Part shown: positions 23,392-36,700 of the stretch, one piece after another
Layout of the letters: the number at the start of each line of letters is the position of its first letter
Numbering within the stretch: position 1 is the first letter of the stretch
DNA from: Telopea speciosissima
Lineage: Eukaryota > Streptophyta > Magnoliopsida > Proteales > Proteaceae
NCBI RefSeq assembly: GCF_018873765.1
Contig: NC_057923.1
Coordinates: 12,164,413 to 12,228,412, forward strand
DNA: 64,000 nucleotides
Direction: 5' to 3'
The notes under the pieces: generated by a model
Databases searched by the model: none
Told to the model about the DNA's origin: nothing
The model's input: only the letters and a program-made list of their open reading frames with translations
Translations under genes and position numbers: made by a program

Positions 23392-23871
23392 CCCTCTCCC
23401 TTATTTTATTTATTTTTCCTATTCTTTCTTTCTCTTTTTGGGTGAATTACTTCTACCATTCTTCCCACTAACCGAAACCAAGCACCTGGCGGTGAGAACT
23501 CATTTCAAGGTCCATGGCTCCAAGATCTTGTTCACTATTTAAAAATGCCCGGTTCATTATGGGAGAACACAAAATGAACCGGTCTACCAAGCCCCTTTCT
23601 TGTGTTTACTTGTTCCCTTATAACAAAAAAATGCTAAAATATAAATAATTTTTAAGGAAATAGTATCATTTTCCTTGCAATCAAACACCGAAAATAATAG
23701 ATCATATAAAGTATATTTTACTTCCCAAGGAAATATTTGCATTTCCCTTGCAACCAAACAGAACCTAATTATATAACTATTGTAAAACTCTAGATTCTAT
23801 AGTTTTTTTCTTTTTTTGGTAAAAGATTCTAGTAGAATTTACTAGTGTTTTCCCTCAAAGTTCAGAAAATT

Positions 23872-24053
23872 ATCCTCTCCCATTCCTTAAAGTGTGGTAG
23901 TGCGACAATGCTAGGTGGAGATGTCGACACCTGACAGCTACTGCATCCAACTGTTCGATCTTATTAATATGGACTGTTGGATGCAGCAGCTGCCAGATGT
24001 CGATATCTCCACCTAGCACTGCCGCACTGCCACACTTCGGAATTGAAGAGGAT
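23872..24053. mobile_element. Family F foldback element (copy 1)
   Basis: The ends are ATCCTCTCCCATTCC and GGAATTGAAGAGGAT. The long arms AGGTGGAGATGTCGACA and TGTCGATATCTCCACCT pair nearly perfectly around a short AT-rich loop. The second copy is at 44,799-44,984. Confidence 0.85.
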
Positions 24054-24518
24054 AATAATCCCTTAAGTTCAGTTGGATGTGCTGGACTGGCTGGGCCAAG
24101 CCCAAGCCCAAGCCTCGTCCTGTATGGTTTTAGTTACAGCCCAAGGCCCATATGGAACATTTCAATGGTTTGGTTGTAAGTTAATAAGTGAAAAAGATGA
24201 TTGGTAGATCTTTTATTTTACTTCACTTTTTGCTAATTTCACTCATAACCCCCTAATTCCACACACAAAAAAAAAAAAAAAAACAACAAAAAGCACAGAG
24301 AGATAGGGGGTATTATAATTCTAAGCTTAAATTTCCTGGATTGCTTAATTCTAGTTCCTGCCAAACTTGGCCAATTTATAAACACTTAAGCAATTATTTC
24401 TAGGTTTGATTCCATAGTGTGATTATTAGATGGATTAGAGTTGAGTATGCTCCAGCCCACCAAATTCACCAAATTTTGTAATTGCTCACTTATGCAATTT
24501 GTCAGAGTGAAATATATT

Positions 24519-24748
24519 AATGGGAAAAAGTTTCCCATGATGCCAATGTACTATTGTCCTCTCACATGGCTGTTTTTTACTATTTTCTTTTTTATCAAGG
24601 TGAGGTGGGCTCCATATGGATGAGATCATTCTCCACACCCCCATTGGTATGGTGGTGTGTGGCGCGGGTATGGTGGTGTGTGGCGCGGGAGATCCCTCCT
24701 CCCCCCCCCCCCCTCACACAACATTGACATAGTGGGAAACCTTTTCTT
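24519..24748. mobile_element. Family J foldback element with a 21-bp internal tandem repeat
   Basis: GGGAAAAAGTTTCCCATGA on the left mirrors ATAGTGGGAAACCTTTTC on the right. Inside, TATGGTGGTGTGTGGCGCGG occurs twice in tandem from about 24,647, followed by a run of C. Confidence 0.7.
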
Positions 24749-27700
24749 TATTAATCTAAGAAGGAAAATACAAATTTTAGTAATCATTATTTGACAATTA
24801 ATTAAAATCTTATCAAGAGCACACAATTACTTGGAGAGTAGGGAGAGAGACAAATCTTGATTAGTGATGTTATGACTTAGGTTAGAACATCTATTTATAA
24901 CCAAAACCCTAAGTCCCCCCCCACCTTTTGCAATCTTTCACTCAAACAAGGAAAGGGGAGAGGGAGTTGTTCACAATTTCACATAAAGAAGACGACTCCC
25001 TCCCCCTTGCTCGCGGAGTCGCGGGTTGAAACAAAGCTTTTTTATAATAAAAAAAATGAAAACTGTTTGGTAACTATTAGATATAATAGAGTATAAAGTG
25101 AGAAATCATTTGGCAAGTAGTTATGTGTAAACCATTTTTAGTGGTAGGTGAAGAAATTCCCCCTCACCAATCTTCTTTTCCAAATCAACACAAAACCGTT
25201 AAGGGTGCTCCATCTGAGTTTGGTGGTTCGTTTGAAGCTTGTGGGTGCTCGATCTGAGTTAGACGGTGTCAAATTTGAAGTTGTGGTTTAATTTATGCTT
25301 TATTTCCTCTGTTCTGGTTCAGCAGGAGCTCTGTTCATCTTCGTCTCCATTGGTTTGGTTGGTGGGTGCCATCGTTCTAACCATTGGGGATCTATTCGAT
25401 GGAATGAAAAGAAAGATTGAGGAGATCGATGGGTGCAATCGTTCTAACTATTGAATCAGAATGACTAAGGAATCAGAAATATATGTGATTAATCAAGAAA
25501 AATCGTTCTAACGATTGCATCCACCGATCTCCTCAGTCATTCTGCCAATCAGAAAAATCTGTGATTGGTCTCTGCCAACGAACACCATTCTGCTAATCAC
25601 AGATTTTCTGATTCGTTTGCCTTCTCAGGCGGCGGTAGAGGATGGGATTCAAGGAGTGGAGGCGGTTGGAGGGGAAGGCGAAGATGTGGAGCCTGCTGCT
25701 GCTCCAACCTTTACTCGGAAATCATATGCGTCTGCAGTGGGTAAAGCTACTTAGGGAAGGGCTTTGTTGCTCTCATAATCTTTCCCCTCTCAAACCGTTG
25801 GGATGCAGCAAGGGGTAGGGGCGGGTGGGGTTGTTTGGGTTACTGCAAGGGATGGGGATGGGCGCGCAGGAAGAAGAAGAAGCAGAAGAAGATGAGGAAG
25901 AGGGGGGCGGTGGGAAGAAGAAGGGGATTTGGCTCCTGTACAGCAGTGGCGGGAGCTGGAGCGTCCAGTCCATGGAAACCACCAAAAAATAAGGGGTGAA
26001 GTGGTCATTTCACATGTGGGGCCAAATCCAAAGGAGGAGAAGGAGGGGTCAGGAAACTGAGGACTTGACTTTTTAATTGAAGTACATAAACTTGAGCGAA
26101 AACATGAAGAAAAACGTTTTTGGCTATAATCCAGTCTATTATCATTTTGGAGGTATTTCCATTTATTTAAAATAAAAATAAGTTTAAAAAATATTATCAA
26201 ACACATAAAAATATCAAAAAATAAAAATGAAAAATGATATCAAAAAGATTCCAAATAAAGAGAATATTCTTTGAACAAATGTCATAGGAAAACACACCAA
26301 TGAGATGCAATAAAACGTATCTTATGTAGAAAAGAGAAAGATCATTTCATGTGAAAAAGGTGAGAGATAGACACAAAAGTGACAGTGTATCTTGACCTCA
26401 CAGCTCAAAAAACTTTTTTCTAATAAAAAATATTAGGGAAAAGGCTCTTTGTGCCTAAGACTTATCATTTTCTATTTTATTGTGTATTTAAATAAATAAA
26501 AAAATATTTATGTGAGAGGGTGGAGAGTACTTTGTTTGCTCACATATCCTTCTCCCGTAATATTATTGGGGGAAGCCGCGAATGTATTCACACACGAGAG
26601 ACTTTGCCGTTGACTCCATCAAATAGGGGAAAGGGGGCGTTCATATCATTTTGGATAGAAATTTATGTCAATCTAACTACAGTTAATGTCGATTGTGCAT
26701 TTGTGCACATACACGGCCATCCATAGAATCTTTTGCCTTAACATTGCAAGGAAAAAGAAAAAAGAGAATATCATCTGCACGTACCAACAGGTGCACTTCA
26801 GAACCAATCACATTTTAATTTTATTTTTATAAAAACCCATCCTCCCCTTGTAAATGGCAAAATAGAACAAGTGGTTGGCTCTGTTCACCTGTTCGTACGT
26901 GCAAAGGAATCGAACTCGGAAAAAATTCACCCCTTCATCAGTCACCTCTCACACCCAAAAAGTAAGTTTATGATGAAAACGATTCATATGCCTTGATTGA
27001 TCTGATACAGTGGCATATGTGAGAATTGAAATTACAACCTTACCCCCTGTCTTTTGGACTAATGATGGAAATTATACCTGTCGAGATTACAAACTTGCCT
27101 CTTTTAGGCTGAACTTCCTTCGAGGGCATTGTTGGCATTTAAGTGAATGGATGGGAACGTTCGTCACCGTATTTGGCTGGATGCTAGAATAGACTAGCAT
27201 TGTTGGCATTTATAAACTCCACGTGGCCTGCCAACGTGTTAGTCCATATCGAAAGAGTTTACATCAAGTGACATTACTACCCTTGTAAACAAGAGTTATT
27301 CCATTCTACCAGCGACAAATCTCAATATAATAAGGACAATATGGTAATGTTAGAATTTACATTTAAAACCGGATAACTCACTTCATTATCTACCGAAAGT
27401 CTGAAACAATGGAAGGAAACGTTTACCTAAAAAACACAGCGATGGAAGGAAATTAATTAATTAATTAATGGCTAAAATCATACGAGAAAAATAAGTTAAT
27501 CACTAGGGTAATGATTCCGTGTAACAGGGAGCTCCAAGGTTGGTTCTCCTTTAGACCGCTAATTTGACATCTAACGCAGATCTGACGGTTTCGAATATGT
27601 GAGGGTGCACCGGAGAGAGCAATCATGGAATCAAGGCCCCACCAGGATACAGAGATGTCGGCGTAAGTTCTAGTCAGCAATGTAATAAACTTTTCGAATC

Positions 27701-27844
27701 AAAGAATACCACGTGTCGCACTCGAAGTTTGTGTGAAATCAGTGTTAGGACATCTAAATCCGTTTTTAAATTGAATTTAAGAAATCTGCTGCGTCCGCTC
27801 TGAGCTGTGTGATATAAAATTGGGAAGAGATATACAGGTACGAA
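24749..27844. other. Non-coding stretch with a possible LINE-like scrap
   Basis: No intact gene is seen. A frame ending at 25,754 contains an Ala/Gly/Glu-rich stretch and RKSYASAVGK, which resembles the N-terminal part of plant LINE ORF1 proteins; this is weak. A foldback with arms TCTGCACGTACCAACAGGTG and its near reverse complement lies at about 26,766-26,915. Confidence 0.35.
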
Positions 27845-28008
27845 CTCCTTGGTCAAACCTGGAAGAAAGATCTCTGAAGGTGGGAAGACTTGGTCGTTTA
27901 ATTTATTTTCTTTCTAGGGTTTCTGCATTTTTCCTTTGCCTCAGATAACTGGTGGAAGCTTCAATTTCATTGTGTGTGGTGGAAAATGGGAGAAATTTAC
28001 AGCTCAAG
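27813..28008 (+). promoter_or_regulatory. Candidate TATA box and first leader exon of the GSK3 gene
   Basis: TATAAA at 27,813 is followed about 30 bp later by a pyrimidine-rich leader containing CTAGGGTTTCTGC, typical of plant 5' UTRs, and by a good donor (CTCAAG then GTACGC, exon end 28,008). The first matching acceptor before the kinase ATG is TTTAG at 33,682. If both are used, the leader intron is about 5.7 kb. This is inference from signals, without transcript evidence. Confidence 0.4.
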
Positions 28009-31000
28009 GTACGCCTCTGCAATTTTCGCGTGATTTGGACATGGATTTTGTCGCTTGTCGTTTCATGTCTGATCTCTTTTCTTGTCGTTGTTTCTGTTGT
28101 CGTTTTAGGGTTCGTTATCTGCTACTTCAAAATAGGGGGAAAAAAAGAGATGATTTTCGTTTTGTGTCTGCTTCTCTAAGATATTAGTGGTTTTTCTCTA
28201 AGTGTGGTTGTGCTTCATCGATGAAGTGGATTATATTAGTTCTGATTTTCTATTTTCACTCTAATTTCTCCTAGTGGGATGAAATCTGAAACTGCGTTAG
28301 ATAACGACATTTCATTCCTTATCGGGGTGCTTGCGTTAGTGTGTATATGTCTGTTGTGGAAACTAAAGAGTGATTGAATTTTAGCCCTTTTTTTTTTAAT
28401 GGTTTCTCGGCGTTGAATCGGGTGGTGAATTCGACCATATGTTCAAAAATCTAGAACTGTTGTCAACAAAACTTTCATACATGAGCTGCGAACAATTTTC
28501 CTAGACCCGCAGGTTTCATTTTGATGTACATGATCGACTCTTCTATATACGCCATTTACTGCTTTCAAGCTTGAAATTCTTAGATGGAAGGGATACAAGG
28601 TTTGGATGTATTCATATTCATATTGCTCCGGGATGACAACACTCACTAGCTCCTTAGTGTTTACTCGTTCTTAAAATTTAGGAGATTATGGTTCATTCCG
28701 TCATATGTCCATTCTTCTGAGTGACTTTTCTCTGTTATTTTTTACCATTATCCTACGCTCAGAATCCTACGCTCCTTCTGAGGGTGGACATAGTGCAATT
28801 AACCATGAAGGTGGAAGGGTGTCTGTGAATGAAAGCAAAACAGGATGCGGTTGTCTCAGATGTGATATGATAAGTTAAAATTGCTTCAGAATAAATGTTT
28901 CCTTTTGATCTTGAGGAAGTTGGACAGTAATTGCCCCCTTCAAGCATACCTGCCTCTCCTAATGTACATCAAAATTGGTTTTATATTGGGCCAATGAAAT
29001 GGTTTCTGACAATCGATATAAAAGTATTTTTAATTGTTCTTCTGGACTGATGTGGTCAATGGCTGTGTGAATATTTGGAAAGATATGACCAAACTAACTA
29101 CATGACATACGGGGTGTAATGTAATTGTCTATTTGGGTGATCCTAAATATTCTCTTACAGTCTTACCTGAATGGCAAAACTATGCCCTCTTAGTCATGTA
29201 GTTTGAGCATCGCCATGGACCAGCTTGTCTAGTTGATTTCAAAGAACATACAAAACATGGGCTTAAAGTTCAAATTTCTAGGCCCCAATTATTCTCTCTC
29301 CTTGTCCTATGGGTTTTGAACTTGCCGTGGTTCCATCACTTAGGATTAACTTCCAATTAGCATGTCAAAGCTTTCATAGCCAAAATCTATCTGTGGCCAA
29401 CTGCTTGATTGTTTCTAGATCAGCCCTTCAATTCAAATACCCTCATAATTGTTTCTAGATCTGCCTTTCAATTCAAATACCCTCATAAGCTTGTGGAGAT
29501 TACAGTATTTAGGGTAGCCATCAGGACATTATGTACCAGAATGGCGAATGACTCCTTAACTCTTGGTGAAATATGGAGAAAGTTTGGGATTTTTAGGCCC
29601 AGGCATGAGAATCCTTAGCAAAATAAACAGAGCTATTTTTGGAAATTGGGTGTAAATGTATGTGGTTGTGATGTACGGAAACTAGTGCTCTGATGCCTAC
29701 TGAATTAGGACCTATAAGGCTAGGGCCTGATCTTGTAATTTGTGGGTTTGAGTATTAAAATTTTTTTGGTTTAAGGTAGAGATGGAGAAAGTGGTATAGT
29801 TTTTGGTTGATAGATGCAGATTTTGCAAATAATGGAAATAAAATATAAATCTGAGAAGAGAAAATTGCTCTATTGGAATCATAGTAGTATATTTGTGTGA
29901 TTGGGAGTGGTTTTGAAATATTGCATCTTCTAGATATTTTTTGGTGCAAACCAGCTAGCAAGGAAGCAATGACTGTAATTTATTATTATCAAGGAACAAT
30001 TTAGGAAGGGCTCATTGTTAGGCATTTGAAAACATCTCTAATGACATCAACATAATCAAAATAGGAAAATTTGAAATTGAATTGGGAGGGGTGGGAGAGG
30101 GTTAGGCTTAACTGCTTAAGAGTGATAGAGCTGGTACAGCATAGTCAACTTACTGAGCCTTTAATCTTTACTAAGTTTTTTAGGGGGGTGAGGGGACTGA
30201 GAATGTAAAGCTGGTCCACAAGAAAATAAATTGATTAATTGAGCTCCCATACAGAACAAAAATGTTAAGAACACCAAGAGTAGATTTGAAATTCCTTGAA
30301 TAATATATACTTAATGAATCCCTTATTTATTTGCCAAGACTGGTTTTGCATTCCAGGCTGGGCCTAAGCAGATGGTATAAAAAATTGAATGCAGGGCCAT
30401 CTGGCAATTGGGCCTAAATTTTAAGCTAGTATCAGCCCTTAGTGCAGATTGGAGGATGTATGTTCGCAATTGATACTGTTTTGGATTTGATGATCCAAAT
30501 ATAGGAATAGCTGATCCAATGCATATACACTTTGTATTACTGTTGGTTCGGCCAAATCACTAGCTATTATAGATTTGCTTGGTCCCATCTGATACCAATA
30601 TGGATCAGATGATCTGGCCAATCTGATATCGACTTTTAAAGCATGGGCAGGCTAGTTTTTGTACTTTGCATATGTGTGACAATATATATTACTCCATGCT
30701 CAACCTTCTTGTTTCAAGTCTAAATTCTGCCCTATTTTGAACATAATTCTAGCGGACCTGATCTATGAGGTGGACTTTGGCTTAAGGTCAAGCTCAAATC
30801 CACCCTAAAGTGGCTGTGGCATCCATTGCCACATTTTCCATAATGGATCCAAGAGTGCATTGGTGGGGCCCCTCAATGAAATGAATCCATTTCTTTTAGA
30901 TCTGCATGGTTGAAGCTCTTCCGTGAATTATGCTTCTATCAATATTCCTTTCAAGAAAAAATCAATCTTAAGTTTTGATGCTTCGTTGCACCACATATCT

Positions 31001-33682
31001 CCAATGACATGCTTGTTGAGGTTTATTATTGAAAACTCTAGGAATATGATTATGAAGTATGAAAATTGCAGGCTAGTTTGAGGAAGTATATAAACCGTTT
31101 TGCATATCATTACTCTGTCAGGACCAAGGAAATCAGTGTGAGTTTGTGAACAGTTTTGCATCATCTGGTTCTTTAAAGCTAATCTTCAGCTCACACTTAT
31201 CTGGTTGACAAAATATGATGTCAAGCTGCTGGATGTTGCACTTCTGATTTTTTCTATAGTATTCTCTACTACGGGTCCTAGATCTTAAATTCCTTACCGC
31301 GTAGAGCTTGATATAGATCATCATCACTGTCTCCTGAATTACAGATGGGCTGTTTTGGGTGCGCTACTTTCTTTATGTCTTCTTTGAAACTTCAGTTTTG
31401 ATGTTCTTTTCTGATTGAGCAATAATTGCATCATCAAATTTTGTGCCTGCACTTTCAGCCATGTCAAGTTCTCAACCAATGGTATTTTCAATTGTGTACA
31501 AACAAACTTATGTTGAGCTGGTTTTACTACAATATGGTTCCACCATACTATTCCTTTAGTTAGTAATTTTCTTCCAGTTTTTTTTAAACTCATGAGCATG
31601 CTTTTGCATGTTGCAAACTGCTTAAAAAATTTCACCAAACAAGAATATGCTAAGTTTGCACGGTGAAAAGATATAATATATTCCAAGGGAAAGATAAGCA
31701 GAAAATTGATCTTCTGGATTTTATTCAATTCCTTGGTTGCATTCAACTTATACATAGAATTTCATTGCTAACTTTATGGATCATAGCATAGCATGGGCTT
31801 TCATTCCTACTGATATATTAAGACTTTGTTGAATTTCATGCATAGCTGCCGAGTTGGGATCGGTAAGTTCATTTAATCATCACCATGGTTCAAAACTTTC
31901 TACCTTTTTATTTTGGAATCAAAAGAGTTTTGAACTACCATGTCTTTTCACCATCAACTGATTTATATAATTGTCATAGTAAGTATCCAGTCTAGCAAAT
32001 TATTCTTCTTCTGAGAGTCATGGAAGAATATCATTGTCATCAGCATCCCATTGATTGTTATCAAGTTGTCTGCCATAAATCCTGCCATTTCAATCTAGCA
32101 TGGTTACTAGGACCAGGTTTTTGAATATTGAGTTTAGGACTTGACTTGGTCTGAAATTATTATGATGGGACTGCATTATGATGCCAAATTAATTCAGCAC
32201 TATATAGTTGTATACCAACTGATGCTGACCTTGTCAAGGTAAGGTTTGAGTACAATAATTCAAAGGATTAAGGCTCTTGAAGGGTGGGTGAAAGTGGATA
32301 GGAGTAACTAAGGTTTTCATGGAGAACGTAGTTGGGTTGTAATGGCATAGGTTTGTAAATTCCATTATGGATCTCACCAGCATACATCCATAACTTTCCA
32401 AAATTACATATAATGCTCAGAATCATCATTGAATAAGTTCATCTGATAGCTGGCTAAAACCCTCTCATGATGTTAATCAAATTAAAAAATCAAAGCCTAC
32501 TAATAAGAATATGGTCCTCACCAATATGTTTTTTAGGACCGAGTCCCCTGTTTAGGCTTTAGCTTTCTTTGCTTTTGTCTGTCTTTAGGCTTGTTTGCCC
32601 CCTTTTCATTCTTCAATAAAATTTATTATTATTTAAAATAAAAAATAAAAAAAAAGAATATGGTCCTGTCCATTGTTCTAAAACGTGGATTGGTCTGGGT
32701 GGTGAGACAGTCATCCAGGCTTGTATTTGGGTTGGTTTGGTCATTTCTCTATGGAGTTTCAGAACCCGGACAGTACCATTTGAAAATTCTGGTTTTTGGC
32801 AAATTGTGAACCCAGTCTACCCATTGAGTACGTTTTATTGCATAGTAGTAGTCATAACTAAATTGACCCTTTTTATTTCAAAGGAAGGTGGCATTTATTA
32901 CCCATTGCCAATTTGGGTGCACTAGGTCACCTCTTTATATATAGAATCACAATTTCAAAACTTTTAAATCTTTACCTTCTTTTCGAGAAAATAGATATGT
33001 GTTTAATGGATCATTATTAAAAAACCAAATAAACTTTTAATAAGAGAACATGGCTGTTTGGGAATTTACTGCTAATGCTAAATTATATAATAGCTGTTTT
33101 CCAAAGTATAGTGCCAACGTTTGTGGAACATGCTATACGTGGCATTTTCTCTTCGCTGACTATAATAGGATGACCTGTTTTATACTGAGAATGATTTTGG
33201 GTCTGCTTCTGGGTTCTATTTTGTTAATTAATCCAGTATCATCATAGATGACTGATAAAAAACAAATACAATCAGAAGTCAGAACCTTATGACCACTAGC
33301 CTTCCTCCCCCCTGCCCCCTTTCTTTTGGGTTTAACATTGCTATCTTTTGTTTTTCCGTTAAACAGCTTCTGAGTTGCTGTTGCCAAAGTGATTGTGCTT
33401 TTGAATATAGTTAAATGACTAAGTTTTTTTTTGGTAAATAAGTTAAATGATTAAGTTGGCACAAACAATTTTGCTGTTTAAATAGAAACATCCTAAAGTT
33501 AATAGAATTGCCTCCTTAGAGTTTATGCTGTATCTGGCCAACAAGCAATAAAACCCGATGCTTGAATTGGTGAACAAACATATAAATACAGCCATCGATG
33601 ATCAGCCATCAAATTTAGCTGAGGATGTTCTTGTTAGTCGTAAATATTAGCTGATATCTCTTATATATTGTTTCCTATTTAG
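28009..33682 (+). other. Probable 5' leader intron of the GSK3 gene or intergenic DNA
   Basis: No coding exon is recognised. It includes an eroded TATCGG-family MITE (about 30,420-30,645) and a coding-like but stop-ridden minus-strand patch at about 31,130-31,465. Confidence 0.4.
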
Positions 33683-33765
33683 GTTGAAAGATGGATTTCG
33701 TTGAGCTGAGGGAAGGAATCATCTTTTGAGCTACAGAAAGACTGCTCCTGTGTGTCTTGATCAAT

Positions 33766-36700
33766 ATGGCTTCTGCTGGCATAGCCCCTTCCTCAGCAGT
33801 TGGAAAGTCTGGTGGCAATACAATGTCTGTTGATAAACTTCCGGAGGAAATAAATGAGATGAAAATCAGAGATGATAAGGTAAAATTTGATGTCTTATTT
33901 TTTTGTTGGGTGGGTGGTGGTGGGGGGTTGGACAATTTGTGGATAGTATCTCCTCTAATATTTTATGTTTGCCTTTTACAATTTATGTGTATACACTTTT
34001 TTATGGTAGGAAATGGAAGCTACTATAGTGGATGGAAATGGAACTGAAACAGGTCACATAATTGTAACAACAATTGGTGGTAGAAATGGTCAACCAAAAC
34101 AGGTATATGCTCATGACTGTTATTATTGTTTCTGGTTTACGGTTGAACTTATTCTCATGTGTATAAAAAATGAAGAATTGGATCACTGGGTTGAACAAAT
34201 ATGAACTTCATCGCAAAGTGGCAAGTGAACTATTCCTTCTAGAGAAAGTGAGAGTTTTTGCTCGGTAAAGGTACCCCAAAAACAAATCCAAAAAGAAAAT
34301 CATATGTCAGGAAAATAAATTTTGGGGCAAAGCCTTAACAAAAGGTTGGAATTTTTTTTCGTGCAATATATTTTTGGAGAAATGAAACAGTGGTGATGTT
34401 AGGCATACGTGGAAATTCTGTTGCTAAAAATGGACCATCATCCATGGGTAAGTATCACATGCTGTGGATCTTAGACAAGAAGCAAACCAAACTGATCACT
34501 GGTGAGTGACTGAAACTTAAGGTGCATATATCATCATTTGAAGTTTTGATGGTGCAAGCGTGCATGAGCACACACAAAATGCCCTTAATTTTGAGGTACC
34601 AAACAAGAATCATTGTAACTTCGCCGTCCGAAATCGGAATTCCACTATTCAAGTTGAGTTTCGAAGAGGACTCGACAAACTGAAATTCTTATGTTTAGTA
34701 CGAAACCGAAATCAGCTCATAGGCACTCTGAAAATAACGACGAATCTGCTACAAGTGCAAACCCTAATGAAATGAAAATTTTGGATGCATCTAGCTTTCA
34801 CCTGAGGGTATCCAAGGCGGACAAGCACTGTCGAACACTAGAATGAGGTTCCCTATGCTACCATGTAAGCCCAGATACTCCTGAATCACCGCCAACATGC
34901 CGAATCACTGCTGAATCACTAACATAAGCCCTGTGTGGATTTTTGCGAAGGCTATAACCCACCTCTTTTCTCCTTTCCTGTCATTCTGGTACAAGTCCCT
35001 CTTTCTTGGGATCCCAGGAGGATGGACTGGAGTTGCTTCTAACCTCCGACATTATTTGCACAAAGTGGCTACCCCCAGACTAGAACCTGCATCTTCATAT
35101 AGGTAGCTAAAATGTTTTTCCATTACAGCAAGCAACGCCCAATACTTTTTTCCTCTATTCATTATTCCATCAATTGCTGAAAACTAAATGAAATTCATAA
35201 ATACTCAAGATCTAATAAATCAAATAAATGAAAATGAATCTTCAAATCAACGAGTTTTTGCCTCTCGAATATCCAACTGACTAATTAATTGTTTATAACC
35301 GACTATTTTTCTTTGACAAATAAGACAACAGCCGTTGACGTTTTCCCTTTTAGTGATAGAGAAACGTACAAGTTAGAGCATATGCTCTCACAATGACAAA
35401 GTTTGAGTTTTCCCACTGTAAAAATGGAATCATTTTCCATGTATCATGGCTTTTGTTCTCAAGTTTTCTTTATCTGTGCCTCAGACAATAAGTTACATGG
35501 CCGAGCGCGTTGTTGGACAAGGGTCATTTGGAATTGTATTTCAGGTGCTATCTTGTTTTCTGGTCGATATTCAGTTCCTCCAAATCATCATTTATTTCTA
35601 TTCAGTCCTGGTAATCTCATTTTGCAGGCAAAATGCCTAGAAACAGGAGAAACTGTAGCAATCAAAAAGGTTTTACAGGACAAGAGATACAAGAACCGTG
35701 AGTTGCAGACAATGCGCCTCCTTGATCACCCCAATGTTGTGACGCTCAAACACTGCTTCTTTTCGACAACGGAGAATGATGAGCTTTATCTCAATTTGGT
35801 GCTTGAATTTGTACCTGAGACTGTGTATCGTGTAGCAAAACACTACAGCCGGGCAAATCAGAGAATGCCTCTGATATATGTCAAGCTCTATACTTATCAG
35901 GTATTTAATATTGAGTCTAAGACCATATTTGGTGCTGATGTGCTTGATAATGGAAAGTATTTTATTCTAAAATTTATTGCTCCTTGACATCGTACAATTT
36001 CATGATGTCTTAACTATGTTAGAATGAGTTCTGCTTTTTGTTCTTGAGTGACATTTTCTGGTCTCTTGGAGCAACTGATGTGTAGTTGATCAAATTGATT
36101 TATCTTGTAATGCCATCATCACAAGGTAGAGGTAGGATGACGAAAATAAAATGTTCTAGAAACACATGGTTTTGTTTGGTTTGATCTTAATAGTATTCTA
36201 TATCTTTATGATTATTAACAATTGAATGATCTTACAATTACCTTAACTCTTCTATTATTTTCCTCTTAGAATCTTAATATGTATTGCTTTACTTTCTCAA
36301 GTTCAGTAAGTAGGGAAGTATCTAACTTCTGATAACTAATGACAGATCTGTAGGGCATTGACGTATATTCATGGGGGTATAGGAGTTTGCCACAGAGACA
36401 TTAAACCCCAGAATCTGCTGGTTTGTTCAGAACCTCAGACCTTCCCTTTTAATGAGTAGATGCTTCTTATTGATATCCTTTTGTTCCCCTCTGCAGGTTA
36501 ATCCTCATACTCACCAGGTCAAACTTTGTGACTTTGGGAGTGCAAAAGTGCTGGTACGATATTTGCTTGTTCTGTATGTAGCGACTTTCTGTTAACTTAT
36601 TTAAGTAATTAAGTTCTTATAGAAGGTTTTAAAAATTAAGGTGGGTTCTATATTTCTAAGTGCTAAAATTCCTGAATCATTTTTATTTCGCAACGGGTGA

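Noticed and set aside
25515-25985. Ala/Gly/Glu-rich frame and a Ser/Pro-rich opposite frame
   Set aside because: Low-complexity composition; the RKSYASAVGK resemblance to LINE ORF1 is too short to call an element.
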